From Collinsella sp. AK_207A (lineage in GTDB: Bacteria; Actinomycetota; Coriobacteriia; Coriobacteriales; Coriobacteriaceae), in contig NZ_CABWID010000010.1 of NCBI RefSeq assembly GCF_902501965.1, positions 372,001 through 436,000 of the forward strand: a stretch of DNA of 64,000 bases, given 5' to 3'. Shown here piece after piece: positions 1 through 8,005 of the stretch. The position numbers and the translations under genes are program-made. A model generated the notes under the pieces. It was given only the letters and a program-made list of their open reading frames with translations, ran no database searches and had not been told where the DNA came from. The first letter of the stretch is position 1. Every line of letters begins with the position of its first letter.

Positions 1-273
1 GTGACGGATTCCGGCACGGGTCAGCTCCAGGCCCAGGTGACCTATGACAACGACGCGGCCCCGGTGTTCCAGAACAGTTACGCCGAGCCGCCCAAGGACG
101 ACGGCAAGACGGACGAGCAGCCACCCCAGAAGAAGCAGCCCAAGGACGAGGTCAAGAAAGAGCAGCTGCCCAAGACCAGCGACGACACCATGGTCGGGAT
201 TGTGGCGAGCGTGGTGGTCGCCATCGGCGCGATCGGAGCGGGCGTGGCCCTGTGCCTGAAGGGCCGCAGATAG
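1..273 (+). CDS. C-terminal end of a sortase-anchored pilin-like surface protein (5' truncated)
   Basis: The reading frame is open at base 1, so only the last ~90 residues are present. They begin with a segment of the type seen at the end of Spy0128/FctA-type pilin isopeptide domains (a GQLQAQVTYDNDAAPVFQNSY-like strand, ending near residue 27). A Lys/Asp/Gln-rich spacer follows, then the sorting signal LPKTS at about residue 57, one hydrophobic membrane segment and the charged tail KGRR. A sortase would cut in LPKTS and link the protein to the cell wall. The body of the protein and its true start lie upstream of the window. The sorting signal is seen directly; the pilin-domain identity is inferred from a short stretch. 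Confidence 0.8.
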   Translation: MTDSGTGQLQAQVTYDNDAAPVFQNSYAEPPKDDGKTDEQPPQKKQPKDEVKKEQLPKTSDDTMVGIVASVVVAIGAIGAGVALCLKGRR

Positions 274-353
274 GTAGATAGCTAGGTTTTTCGCGCGGAG
301 CGGGGGAGAGAGCCTCGCCCCGCGCGCCTTTGCACGAGAGGGTTGGAAGTCAC

Positions 354-668
354 ATGGCAAGGCGAGTACGGCTGGTCGTACCCACCGAGGTTCTGGTGCG
401 CGATATCGACATACGCACGCTTGACGCTGTGGACCGTGCCTCCAAGCGCCCCACCCGGCCAGTGAGCATCGCCTCACGCGAGCTGGCCTCCAACGTGGGC
501 GCGAGCGCCGCGACCGTGCATCGCGCCGTGGTCTCCAGCGTGGAGAGCGGCTTTTTGGTCGTGGACGAGCAGCACCTGGAAAACGGCGCACAGCTGGCCA
601 ACACCTACGCGCTCACCAAGCGCGGGCTGGCGGTCCTCGCCGCCGCGCGCGATGCCGGGCTGGTCTGA
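354..668 (+). CDS. Small winged-helix DNA-binding protein, function unknown
   Basis: This encodes about 104 residues. The middle (SIASRELASNVGASAATVHRAV) has the spacing of a helix-turn-helix, and the rest (SSVESGFLVVDEQHL, then ALTKRGLAVLAAARDAGLV) looks like the wing and C-terminal helix of MarR/GntR-like winged-helix proteins. A TTG 24 bases upstream is in frame, but the ATG at 354 is preceded by GAGAGG about 12 bases away and is preferred. It follows the surface protein on the same strand with an 80-base gap, so it could sense or control that gene. No ligand domain is visible. I do not recognise the specific family. Confidence 0.6.
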   Translation: MARRVRLVVPTEVLVRDIDIRTLDAVDRASKRPTRPVSIASRELASNVGASAATVHRAVVSSVESGFLVVDEQHLENGAQLANTYALTKRGLAVLAAARDAGLV

Positions 669-687
669 ACCTGGTACCCTTGCACCT
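667..687 (+). repeat. Copy 1 of a 19-21 bp dispersed repeat
   Basis: This matches the consensus GAACCYGGYACCCTTGCAC, also found at 2138-2158 and 3689-3709. All three copies lie in the same orientation 60-110 bp upstream of a plus-strand gene. No consistent -10 box follows, so a promoter role is not supported. It starts on the stop codon of the preceding gene. Confidence 0.7.
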
Positions 688-778
688 TTTACCGTCCGCT
701 TGCCGCGGCATCGTCTGATTCTGCCAAGTCAGCTTATCGACTATCATATTTGGCAGAAACGAGCGCGATGGGAGATGC

Positions 779-2077
779 ATGAGCGAGACGACGTCCGAGA
801 CGACACCCGAAACCGAATCCACGGCCGTCGACCGCCCCGTCAACGGCCTGAATCCCAACATCCCCACGCCGGAGCAGCAGCGCCGACTGCCGCTGATCGT
901 CAAGATATACGGCGTGCTCTGTCTGGTGATCGGTGTGGTGTCCGTGCCGCTGCTCGCCATCTTCTACACGCTGATCCTGCTGGCCGTCTTCACCAACCCG
1001 GAATACTCGCTTGCCAACTACGACCCCACGTTGACCGTAATCGTGGGCGTCGTCGGCGCCATCCTGGCCCTGGTTGGCTCCGTCGGCCTTATCTACCTGG
1101 GCTGGTCGCTCTTTAAGGACCGGCGCCGCAACGCCGCTATCTGGGCCTACGCGCTCGTGGTCGTCACGCTGGGGCAGCTGCTCTGCGACATCATGCTCGA
1201 TGGCATGGGCACCGAGCTCATCCGCCCGGCCGTGCAGCTGGCCATTCTGCTGGCGCTCTCCGCCACGGTGGACCCATCGCTCAAGCAGGAGCGCGAGCTG
1301 GAGCGCAGACTGAGCGACCTGCAGGACCGCGCCGCCGCCGAGGAGGGCATGCTCGGTCGTGACATCGAGGGCGACGGCTATATCAAGCTGAACTTCTTCA
1401 ACCTGTTCTGGGTGTTCATGATCGCCAGCCTGGTTGGTCTGGTACTGGAGGTCATCTGGCACATGGTGGTGGTCGACCCGGGCGTCTACCAGGACCGCGC
1501 CGGCCTGCTCTTCGGCCCGTTCTCGCCCATCTACGGCGTGGGCGCCGTGCTGCTGACGGCGGCGCTCAACCGGTTCTACCGCGCGAACCCGATCATCATC
1601 TTTTTGGTGAGCGCGGTGATCGGCGGCGTGTTCGAGGCCGCGGTCAGCATGTTCATGCAGCTCTCCTTCGGCGCGGTGGCCTGGGATTACTCCGGTACCA
1701 CCATCTTCGGCTTGGCGGACCCGGTGGCCCTGCTCTTCCAGGGGCGCACGAGCACGCCGTTCGCCTGCATCTGGGGCGCGCTCGGTCTGGTGTGGATCAA
1801 GCTCGTCCTGCCGCGCCTGCTGGACATCATCAACCTCATCCCCTGGAAGATGCGCTACTCGCTGACCACGGTGGTCACCGTGTTTATGCTGGTGAACGCC
1901 GTGATGACGCTGAGCGCGCTGGACTGTTGGTTCGAGCGGGTGAGCGGCATCGAACCCACCTCGCCGGTGGAGGAGTTCTACGCGCGGCACTTCGACGACG
2001 AGTTCATGTCCAATCGGTTTGAGAGCATGACGATTCATCCGAAGGACTCCACACGCGTGAACGCCCACCAGGCTTGA
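779..2077 (+). CDS. CmpB-like putative ABC-transporter integral membrane protein (PF06541-type)
   Basis: A polytopic membrane protein of 432 residues. After a hydrophilic N-terminus (~35 residues) there are about four hydrophobic segments (residues ~40-165), then a charged linker (KQERELERRLSDLQDRAAAE, coiled-coil-like). The C-terminal half resembles the ABC_trans_CmpB family, with segments such as NLFWVFMIASLVGLVLEVIW, LFGPFSPIYGVGAVLLTAAL and a conserved E in GGVFEAAVSMFMQ. Family members are multi-pass proteins of unknown substrate, often without a linked ATPase, and no ATPase gene is next to this one. The start ATG 779 is preceded by GGGAGATGC. A long hairpin (2097-2152) follows the stop. 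The family assignment is fairly sure; the function is unknown. Confidence 0.75.
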   Translation: MSETTSETTPETESTAVDRPVNGLNPNIPTPEQQRRLPLIVKIYGVLCLVIGVVSVPLLAIFYTLILLAVFTNPEYSLANYDPTLTVIVGVVGAILALVGSVGLIYLGWSLFKDRRRNAAIWAYALVVVTLGQLLCDIMLDGMGTELIRPAVQLAILLALSATVDPSLKQERELERRLSDLQDRAAAEEGMLGRDIEGDGYIKLNFFNLFWVFMIASLVGLVLEVIWHMVVVDPGVYQDRAGLLFGPFSPIYGVGAVLLTAALNRFYRANPIIIFLVSAVIGGVFEAAVSMFMQLSFGAVAWDYSGTTIFGLADPVALLFQGRTSTPFACIWGALGLVWIKLVLPRLLDIINLIPWKMRYSLTTVVTVFMLVNAVMTLSALDCWFERVSGIEPTSPVEEFYARHFDDEFMSNRFESMTIHPKDSTRVNAHQA

Positions 2078-2096
2078 TTGCCGCGCCGGCAAGGTG

Positions 2097-2152
2097 AAGG
2101 GTACCGGGTTCGATTACACATCTTCAGACGTGTAATCGAACCCGGCACCCTT
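2097..2152. terminator. Long inverted repeat (23-bp arms, 10-nt loop)
   Basis: The arms at 2097-2119 and 2130-2152 are complementary at 22 of 23 positions around a 10-nt loop. It lies 20 bases after a stop codon and could end transcription, but there is no T-run. The right arm overlaps a copy of the dispersed repeat found at 667 and 3689. Confidence 0.6.
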
Positions 2153-2158
2153 GCACCT
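2138..2158 (+). repeat. Copy 2 of the 19-21 bp dispersed repeat
   Basis: Same consensus as at 667-687, with a C in place of T (GGCACCC). This copy is built into the right arm of the 2097-2152 hairpin. The left arm therefore carries a third, inverted version. Confidence 0.65.
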
Positions 2159-2213
2159 CTAAATGAAACTTGTAGGTTACATCGCCGCCGGGTGACTGAG
2201 CATACTGGACGGC

Positions 2214-3281
2214 ATGAATACGCTGGTCCTTACATCTACCTCGGCCCTTCGGCTCATGCGCGCCGAACGGAGGAGGAACGCTGCCCTGAACTGGAGGGTC
2301 CTGGGTAAGGTAGAGCAACGCCAGGTGCTCAAGGCGTGCGTCCCCAATCCCTCCGACATAGACTTCGAGCTCCTCGAGGCCCTGGGCGCCTGGGAGGGCT
2401 TGGAATCTGAGAAGCTCGAGGTTCTCGTATCCGATGCGTCTCGACGTCGGAATGGCGCTCGCGTCCAATCAACGCTGCGTTCGGGTCCGTTGCCATACGG
2501 CTCGATCGCGCATGTTCGGGAGAACGTTTATTGCGTCACGCCCGCGCACGCCGCGCTGCAGTATTCGTGCGGCCGACCCCTGGGCGAGGTGTTTATGCTG
2601 CTCATGGAGCTGCTGGGGACCTACAGCATGCCCGAGGATTGCACGCTGCACATTGCCTGGGGCGGCTTCTGGCCCTACGACCTGGATGGGAAGGCCGTGG
2701 AGCAGGCGCGGTACAAGTGCGATCCGGCGGTGACCCTGAAAGAGCTCAGGGGCCTGTGCAAGGTGGCGACGGGCAACGTATCCGCAACGTTTCGGAGGGC
2801 GGTCCAACTCGCCGCGGAGGGTTCGGCGTCTCCGGGCGAGTCGGTGATGTTTGGGATGCTGGGCGTTCCCATGCGCTACGGCGGCTTCAACCTGTGCGGG
2901 CTGCCGGGCGGGATGAGGCTGAACAGCCGCGTTGTCTTCGAAGGAAACGCTGTGCGGATGTCGTCGGGTATGCCGTACGCTATCTGCGATGCGGCGGTTC
3001 CGGCTGCACGGGTGGACCTGGAGTACAACGGGTTGGGACACGAGAAGGAAGCGGCCCGCATCCATGATGGCAACCGAAATAACGGCCTCAAGGGCATGGG
3101 GTACACCGTTATGGTTATCAATCGAGACCAGATGCGCGACGTGGTTGCGCTCGAGGCCATCGCGCGGGCGGTGTACAAGGGCGCGGGCAAGCGCATGAGG
3201 TATTGGTCAGGTGGCGTTCGCGTGCGGCAGGCAGCGTGGCTGAACGCGCTCCGCCGCGGCATCGGGCTCAGACCGGTCTAG
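2214..3281 (+). CDS. Hypothetical protein with C-terminal PD-(D/E)XK/DUF559-like nuclease motif
   Basis: 355 residues, soluble, no signal peptide. The N-terminal two thirds resemble AbiEi-type antitoxin/transcriptional-regulator proteins common in gut Actinobacteria in general build only (TPAHAALQYSCGRPLGEVFMLL, with a predicted helical centre). The C-terminal ~80 residues carry a Vsr/DUF559-like pattern: VDLEYNGLGHE, then RIHDGNRNNGLKGMGY and a hydrophobic strand VMVINRDQM. This is the D/E...Y-N-G-x-x-H-E...R...D...R arrangement of small PD-(D/E)XK enzymes. It could be an orphan member of a phage-defence or toxin-antitoxin family, but no partner gene is adjacent. The start ATG 2214 lacks a strong ribosome site. 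The nuclease assignment is an inference from motif spacing. Confidence 0.55.
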   Translation: MNTLVLTSTSALRLMRAERRRNAALNWRVLGKVEQRQVLKACVPNPSDIDFELLEALGAWEGLESEKLEVLVSDASRRRNGARVQSTLRSGPLPYGSIAHVRENVYCVTPAHAALQYSCGRPLGEVFMLLMELLGTYSMPEDCTLHIAWGGFWPYDLDGKAVEQARYKCDPAVTLKELRGLCKVATGNVSATFRRAVQLAAEGSASPGESVMFGMLGVPMRYGGFNLCGLPGGMRLNSRVVFEGNAVRMSSGMPYAICDAAVPAARVDLEYNGLGHEKEAARIHDGNRNNGLKGMGYTVMVINRDQMRDVVALEAIARAVYKGAGKRMRYWSGGVRVRQAAWLNALRRGIGLRPV

Positions 3282-3676
3282 AAGCGGCCTGTTTGTGGCG
3301 GGTTCATGCTCCGCCGAAGCGTTTTTGAAAATAATCGCGGTGAAGCGGTGGTTTTGCACCTGTTTTGTAGAGCGAGCCTCCGCCAAACGCCCGCAGGGCA
3401 GGCTCGAAACGGGGCGCATCTGTATCTTGCCTAAAAGAAAAGGCACAGATAGTTGATAAATGTGTAGTAACGACGCGATTGAAGGAGGCGGGTGAGCCAA
3501 GATGCCATGGTTCATTGCTGTGAACTATACAAAACCGGCACTAAACCACCGCAACTGAAGCAAAAAAACGAAAAAGTACGGCGCGTCCCCATCGCGTCAC
3601 CCATTGTGTCCGATGGTGCAGCCACCGCCCGACCACATAGGGGGCTCCGAGCCCGATTGTGCGCCCAGCCCCCCGC
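3282..3676. other. Gene-free stretch upstream of purF
   Basis: About 395 bases with no convincing gene. A GGAGG at 3482-3487 precedes GTG 3492 and ATG 3502, but the short frames that follow (18-79 codons) have no recognisable content. I see no purine riboswitch core. Confidence 0.4.
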
Positions 3677-3711
3677 GGATGTGCAATTGAACCCGGTACC
3701 CTTGCACATCC
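3677..3711. promoter_or_regulatory. Inverted repeat containing repeat copy 3, upstream of purF
   Basis: The 10-bp arms GGATGTGCAA (3677-3686) and TTGCACATCC (3702-3711) are perfectly complementary. They surround repeat copy 3 (3689-3709), which partly overlaps the right arm. The site ends 54 bases before the purF start. It could be an operator or part of a small mobile palindrome. No protein is known to bind it. Confidence 0.4.
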
Positions 3712-3765
3712 ATGCCATAATGTATCGGTAACGCCTTTTACCTTTACAGACATAGAGGGGATGTC

Positions 3766-5442
3766 ATGTCTCAGGAAACCATTCGCGCGGCGCAGCAGGC
3801 GACCGAGCGGAAGGCGGCGCTTGGCGCTTCGACGGACGACCTTGATCGCGATCAGCTGCACGAGGAGTGCGGTGTTTTCGGTGTGTGGGCACCCGGACGA
3901 GACGTGGCGCGTCTGACCTACTTCGGCCTGCGCGCGCTGCAGCACCGTGGCCAGGAATCCGCCGGCATCGCCGTGGGCGATGGCGGCACCGTGTGGGTGC
4001 GCAAGGACCTCGGCCTGCTCGGCACCGTGTTCTCCGCCGCGGACCTCTCCGCACTCACCGGCCAGCTCGCAGTGGGCCACGTTCGCTACGGCACGGCGGG
4101 TGCCAAGAGCTGGGAGGCCGCACAGCCGCATCTCTCCACCATCAACGACGTCATCATCGCGCTCGCGCACAACGGCACGCTCGTGAATACGGACGAGCTG
4201 CGTCGCCAGCTGATCGAGCTGGGCGTGCCCTTCCTCTCCAACTCCGACTCCGAGGTCGCGGCCAAGCTCATCGGCTACTTCACGCAGCGTACGCACCATC
4301 TGCGCGAGGGCATCCGCAAGACCATGGAACTCGTGCGCGGCGGCTACGCCATGACGCTCATCAACGAGCAGGCGCTCTACGCCTTCCGCGATCCATATGG
4401 CATCCGTCCGCTCGTGCTCGGCCGTCTGGCGGGCATGGGCCTGGACCAGCTGGATCCCAACGCCGTGGCCGCCATGCCCGCCACGGCGGACGACCCGCAC
4501 GCCGATACCGCCGCGCCCGTGGCGAGTGCCGGCGGCTGGGTGGTCGCCAGCGAGACCTGCGCGCTCGACATCGTGGGTGCGGAGTACGTGCGCGACGTGC
4601 GCCCTGGCGAGATCCTGCGCATCAGCGCCGAGGGCCTGGTGTCCGAGCAGGGCGTGCCCCCCATGTTGGAGAGCGCCGAGTGCATCTTCGAGCAGGTCTA
4701 CTTCGCTCGCCCTGACAGCATCATGAACGGCAAGTCCGTGTACGCCTGCCGCTACGACATGGGCCGTCAGCTCGCTCGCGAGGCGCCGGCCGACGTGGAT
4801 ATGGTCATCGGCGTGCCGGACTCCGGTATGCCGCCGGCAGAGGGCTTTGCCCATGAGCTGGGACTGCGCTATGGCGAGGGCCTCATCAAGAACCGCTACG
4901 TGGCCCGTACGTTCATCGAGCCCACGCAGGAGCTCCGCGCCATGGGCGTGCGCATGAAGCTGAACCCCCTCAAGGACAACATCGCCGGCAAGCGCCTGGT
5001 GGTCATCGACGACTCCATCGTGCGCGGCACCACCATGGTGCAGCTGGTGCGGATGCTTCGCGACGCCGGTGCGCGCGAGATCCATGTGCGCATCAACTCG
5101 CCCGAGGTGGTGTGGCCGTGCTTCTACGGCATCGACACAGACGTGCAGAGCCAGCTCATCAGCGCCAACAAGAGCGTGGACGAGATCTGCCGCTTCATCG
5201 GGGCCGATTCGCTCGCGTTCCTCTCGGTGCAGGGCTTGCTGAAGTGCGTGCCGCGCGGCGGGTACTGTACGGCGTGCTTCACCGGCGTGTACCCGGTGGC
5301 CATTCCCGAGAGCTTTGGGCGTGAGAAGTTCATGGACGGTTACCGCCCCGTGAGCCTGACAGCCCAGGAATCGCTGCCAGGCGACGTGGTGGTGGAGAAG
5401 GACCGCGACCGCACCTGGGAGGAAGAGCATCCCGGGGAGTAG
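3766..5442 (+). CDS. purF: Amidophosphoribosyltransferase
   Basis: This catalyses the first committed step of purine synthesis: PRPP plus glutamine gives phosphoribosylamine. The protein has 558 residues. Residues 1-34 form a propeptide that must be removed to expose the catalytic Cys35 (HEECGVFGVW). The class II glutaminase domain runs to about 270 and includes a ~30-residue Ala/Asp-rich insertion near 225-255. The phosphoribosyltransferase domain carries VVIDDSIVRGTTM at about 411-423. Cysteines 265, 452 (WPCFYG), 501 and 504 (YCTACF) sit where the Bacillus-type enzyme binds a [4Fe-4S] cluster, so an oxygen-sensitive Fe-S form is likely. ATG 3766 follows GAGGGGATGTC. purM and purN follow on the same strand. 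Confidence 0.97.
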   Translation: MSQETIRAAQQATERKAALGASTDDLDRDQLHEECGVFGVWAPGRDVARLTYFGLRALQHRGQESAGIAVGDGGTVWVRKDLGLLGTVFSAADLSALTGQLAVGHVRYGTAGAKSWEAAQPHLSTINDVIIALAHNGTLVNTDELRRQLIELGVPFLSNSDSEVAAKLIGYFTQRTHHLREGIRKTMELVRGGYAMTLINEQALYAFRDPYGIRPLVLGRLAGMGLDQLDPNAVAAMPATADDPHADTAAPVASAGGWVVASETCALDIVGAEYVRDVRPGEILRISAEGLVSEQGVPPMLESAECIFEQVYFARPDSIMNGKSVYACRYDMGRQLAREAPADVDMVIGVPDSGMPPAEGFAHELGLRYGEGLIKNRYVARTFIEPTQELRAMGVRMKLNPLKDNIAGKRLVVIDDSIVRGTTMVQLVRMLRDAGAREIHVRINSPEVVWPCFYGIDTDVQSQLISANKSVDEICRFIGADSLAFLSVQGLLKCVPRGGYCTACFTGVYPVAIPESFGREKFMDGYRPVSLTAQESLPGDVVVEKDRDRTWEEEHPGE

Positions 5443-5455
5443 GTCCCGCTGCTCA

Positions 5456-5493
5456 CTCTCAAATATCTCTCAAAACTGAGAGAAATTTGAGAG
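5456..5493. promoter_or_regulatory. AT-rich 17-bp inverted repeat between purF and purM
   Basis: Arms at 5456-5472 and 5477-5493 pair at 16 of 17 positions around the loop AAAC. It stands out in high-GC DNA. There is no T-run, so it is more likely an operator or mRNA structure than a classical terminator. A TACAAT that could be a -10 box for purM lies at 5528-5533. Confidence 0.5.
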
Positions 5494-5573
5494 ATGGCTG
5501 AGAGCGGAATCAGCGTCGCGTCTCTTTTACAATACGGACAGGAATCAGCACGACCACGCGAAAGGGCAGGCAC

Positions 5574-6686
5574 ATGAGCACCAGCGATTCTTCCAAGCAT
5601 GTGACGTACGAGGACGCCGGCGTGGACACCGCCGAGGGCGGCCGCGCGGTGGATGCCATCAAGCAGATGGTTGCCGCAACCAACCGTCCCGAGGTTGTGG
5701 GCGGTATCGGCGGCTTCGGCGGGCTCTTCTCCGCCGCCGCGCTGAAGGACATGGAGGATCCCATCCTCATCTCGGGCACGGATGGCGTAGGCACCAAGCT
5801 CGTGCTCGCCCAGCTGCTGGACCGTCACGAGACGGTGGGCCAGGACCTGGTGGCCATGTGCGTGAACGACATCCTGGCCTCCGGCGCCGAGCCGCTGTTC
5901 TTCCTGGATTACGTGGCCATCGGGCACATCGAGGCCGAGCACATGGCGCAGATCGTGAAAGGCGTGGCCGACGGCTGCAAGTTGGCGGGCTGCGCGCTCG
6001 TGGGCGGCGAGATGGCCGAGCACCCCGGCGTCATGCGCCCGGACGACTACGATTTGGCCGGCTTCACCGTGGGCGTCGTCGATCGCCCCAAGATGCTCGA
6101 TCCCGCTAACGTCCGCCCCGGCGATGTGATCCTGGGCCTGCCGAGCACGGGCATCCATTCCAACGGCTACTCGCTGGTCCGCGCTGTGCTGGGCGTTGAG
6201 GGGCTGGTCCCCGGCACGCCCGGGGCCGCCGCCAAGCGCGCCGAGCTGGAGGCCCCCTGCGAGGAGCTGGGCGGCGCCTCACTCGCCGATGCCCTGCTGG
6301 CGCCCACGCGCATCTACGTGAAGCCGGTACTCAAGCTGCTCGCCGGCGGCGCTCCCGTGCATGCCATCGCGCACATTACGGGCGGCGGTATCACCGAGAA
6401 CCTCAACCGCGCGCTCGCCGCGGACGTAGACGCCGTGGTGGACCGCCGGAGCGACGCCATGGGCTGGGACGTGCCACCCGTCATCGACTACATTCGCCAT
6501 CGCGCGCACCTCACGCCCAACGAGGCCTGCAGGACCTTCAACATGGGCGTGGGCCTGTGCCTCATCGTGGCGCCGGAGGACGAGGCGGCCACCGTGGCGG
6601 CGCTCGAGGAGCTGGGTGAGCATCCGTTCCGCGTGGGTGCCTGCGTGGCCGGTTCGGGCCAGGTACGCTACGCGGACGAGGCGTAG
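5574..6686 (+). CDS. purM: Phosphoribosylformylglycinamidine cyclo-ligase (AIR synthetase)
   Basis: An ATP-dependent enzyme that closes FGAM to AIR in purine synthesis; cytosolic and usually a dimer. The protein has 370 residues, slightly longer than the usual ~345. Family hallmarks are ISGTDGVGTKL near residue 68, CVNDILASGAEPLFFLDY near 96, GGEMAEHPGVM near 143, GVVDRPKML near 164 and the glycine-rich HITGGGITENLNRAL near 265. It lies 131 bases after purF on the same strand, with an inverted repeat and a possible -10 box between, so it may have both read-through and its own promoter. Confidence 0.97.
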   Translation: MSTSDSSKHVTYEDAGVDTAEGGRAVDAIKQMVAATNRPEVVGGIGGFGGLFSAAALKDMEDPILISGTDGVGTKLVLAQLLDRHETVGQDLVAMCVNDILASGAEPLFFLDYVAIGHIEAEHMAQIVKGVADGCKLAGCALVGGEMAEHPGVMRPDDYDLAGFTVGVVDRPKMLDPANVRPGDVILGLPSTGIHSNGYSLVRAVLGVEGLVPGTPGAAAKRAELEAPCEELGGASLADALLAPTRIYVKPVLKLLAGGAPVHAIAHITGGGITENLNRALAADVDAVVDRRSDAMGWDVPPVIDYIRHRAHLTPNEACRTFNMGVGLCLIVAPEDEAATVAALEELGEHPFRVGACVAGSGQVRYADEA

Positions 6687-7015
6687 GCACGCTTCCAGTT
6701 GACTTTCAAGGCTGATTGCTTAAACCGCGGTATCCGGGCGAACCAGGTGCCGCTGTTTGTTTTTGGCGCTTAGGCTGATGGCTCGAGGGGCCTCTCTCCG
6801 TCGGAGCGTCTCTGTGTAGATAGTATGGATACCTGGTCATCGGCTCCATTCTGACGAGCGCAAAAATCGCGTCTCAAAGGAAGCGGCATAAAAGACAGCT
6901 TCGCTGGAATAGGTTGGAACGCGCGCCGCGCCCGCCCCCCGCTATGATGGGGTGAGCAGCCAATTGCCGGGGCCGGTATGCCGCCGGCTATGACGACGAA
7001 ACGGGGAGACGTGCC
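6687..7015. other. Gene-free stretch between purM and purN
   Basis: 329 bases with no supported gene. A TATGAT at 6943-6948 could be a -10 element for purN, though no good -35 is seen. A short GCCGG...CCGGC hairpin lies around 6973-6988. No T-rich terminator is visible after purM. Confidence 0.35.
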
Positions 7016-7840
7016 ATGGATAACGAGACGAAGCGCCTGATCGAGAAGGCCAACCTGAGCCCCGAGGCGGTGCCGAGCGACCTCTTCTTCGGGAACGGGG
7101 CAGAGCGCGAGCTCGACGGCGCCATCCGCCGCGCCGCTGCCTGCGCGGAGGCGCCTGCGCGCGAGGACATCAACGCCATCGAGGCGCGCCGAGCGGACCT
7201 GCGTGCCGCCGCTACGCCGCAGAACCCCGTGCCGCCCGTTAAGATCGCCGTGCTCATCTCGGGTTCGGGCACCAACTTGCAGGCGCTCATCGACCGTATC
7301 GCCGACGGCTCGCTCAACGCGAAGATCGTGCTTGTCGTTGCCAGTCGGCCGAGCGCGAAGGGCCTCAAGCGTGCCGAGGCGGCGGGCATCCAGACAATCA
7401 CGCTCTCCAAAGAGATCTATGCCGATCCGCTCACGGCGGATGAGGTTATCGCCACCGAGGTCTATCGCGCGGGCGCCGAGTTCGTGGTCATGGCGGGTTA
7501 CATGCGCATGGTGCACGCGCCGCTGCTCGCCGCGTTCCCCAACCGCGTGATCAACCTGCATCCGGCGCTTTTGCCGAGTTTCCAGGGCGCGCACGGCATC
7601 GGCGACGCCTTCGCCCGCGGGGTGAAGGTCACGGGCGTGACGGTTCATATCGCCAACGAGGTCTACGACCAGGGGCCGATTCTTGCACAGGAGCCCGTGC
7701 GCGTGGAGGAGGGCTGGACCGTGGACGACCTGGAAGCGGCCATCCACGCGGTGGAGCATCGCCTGTACCCGCAGGTGGTGCAGCTCCTGGCTGAGGGTCG
7801 TATTCATGTGAACGACGACCTGACGGTGCGCGTGGGGTAA
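7016..7840 (+). CDS. purN: Phosphoribosylglycinamide formyltransferase with N-terminal extension
   Basis: Transfers a formyl group from 10-formyl-tetrahydrofolate to GAR in purine synthesis. The catalytic domain starts only at about residue 76 (IAVLISGSGTNLQALI) and contains NLHPALLPSFQG (catalytic Asn/His) near 178 and the conserved Asp in YDQGPI near 217. Residues 1-75 are a charged, mainly helical extension (KRLIEKANLSPEAVPSDLFF, then an Ala-rich stretch) not found in the usual ~200-residue enzyme. The start ATG 7016 follows GGGGAGAC. A start inside the extension is not favoured because no good ribosome site is seen there. The extension's role is unknown. Confidence 0.95.
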   Translation: MDNETKRLIEKANLSPEAVPSDLFFGNGAERELDGAIRRAAACAEAPAREDINAIEARRADLRAAATPQNPVPPVKIAVLISGSGTNLQALIDRIADGSLNAKIVLVVASRPSAKGLKRAEAAGIQTITLSKEIYADPLTADEVIATEVYRAGAEFVVMAGYMRMVHAPLLAAFPNRVINLHPALLPSFQGAHGIGDAFARGVKVTGVTVHIANEVYDQGPILAQEPVRVEEGWTVDDLEAAIHAVEHRLYPQVVQLLAEGRIHVNDDLTVRVG

Positions 7841-7892
7841 CAGCCCGCCGCCTGCGTCGCCGAGCTACTGCCCCGGCCCCGCGCCGCCGACA

Positions 7893-7954
7893 TGCCGAGA
7901 CCGCCCGCTGGGCAGCTGTTTCTATAACGCAGCTGCTCACGGGCGGTCTTGGCA
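7893..7954. terminator. Long hairpin after purN
   Basis: Arms at 7893-7918 and 7930-7954 pair almost throughout (TGCCGAGACCGCCCG against CGGGCGGTCTTGGCA) around an 11-nt loop. It lies between purN and the next gene's ribosome site. No T-run follows, so it may act as a terminator or a mRNA-processing structure. Confidence 0.55.
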
Positions 7955-8005
7955 TACAATAAGAAGTTGCTGTTGAAAATGACTACCCCCTCGAAGGGAC
8001 CTTTG

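Noticed and set aside
667-3711. TTGCAC in the dispersed repeat as a conserved -35 box
   Set aside because: No consistent -10 hexamer follows at 16-18 bp in the three copies.
3492-3731. 79-codon frame after a GGAGG upstream of purF
   Set aside because: No recognisable content, and it runs over the inverted repeat and dispersed repeat; the good ribosome-like site may be chance.
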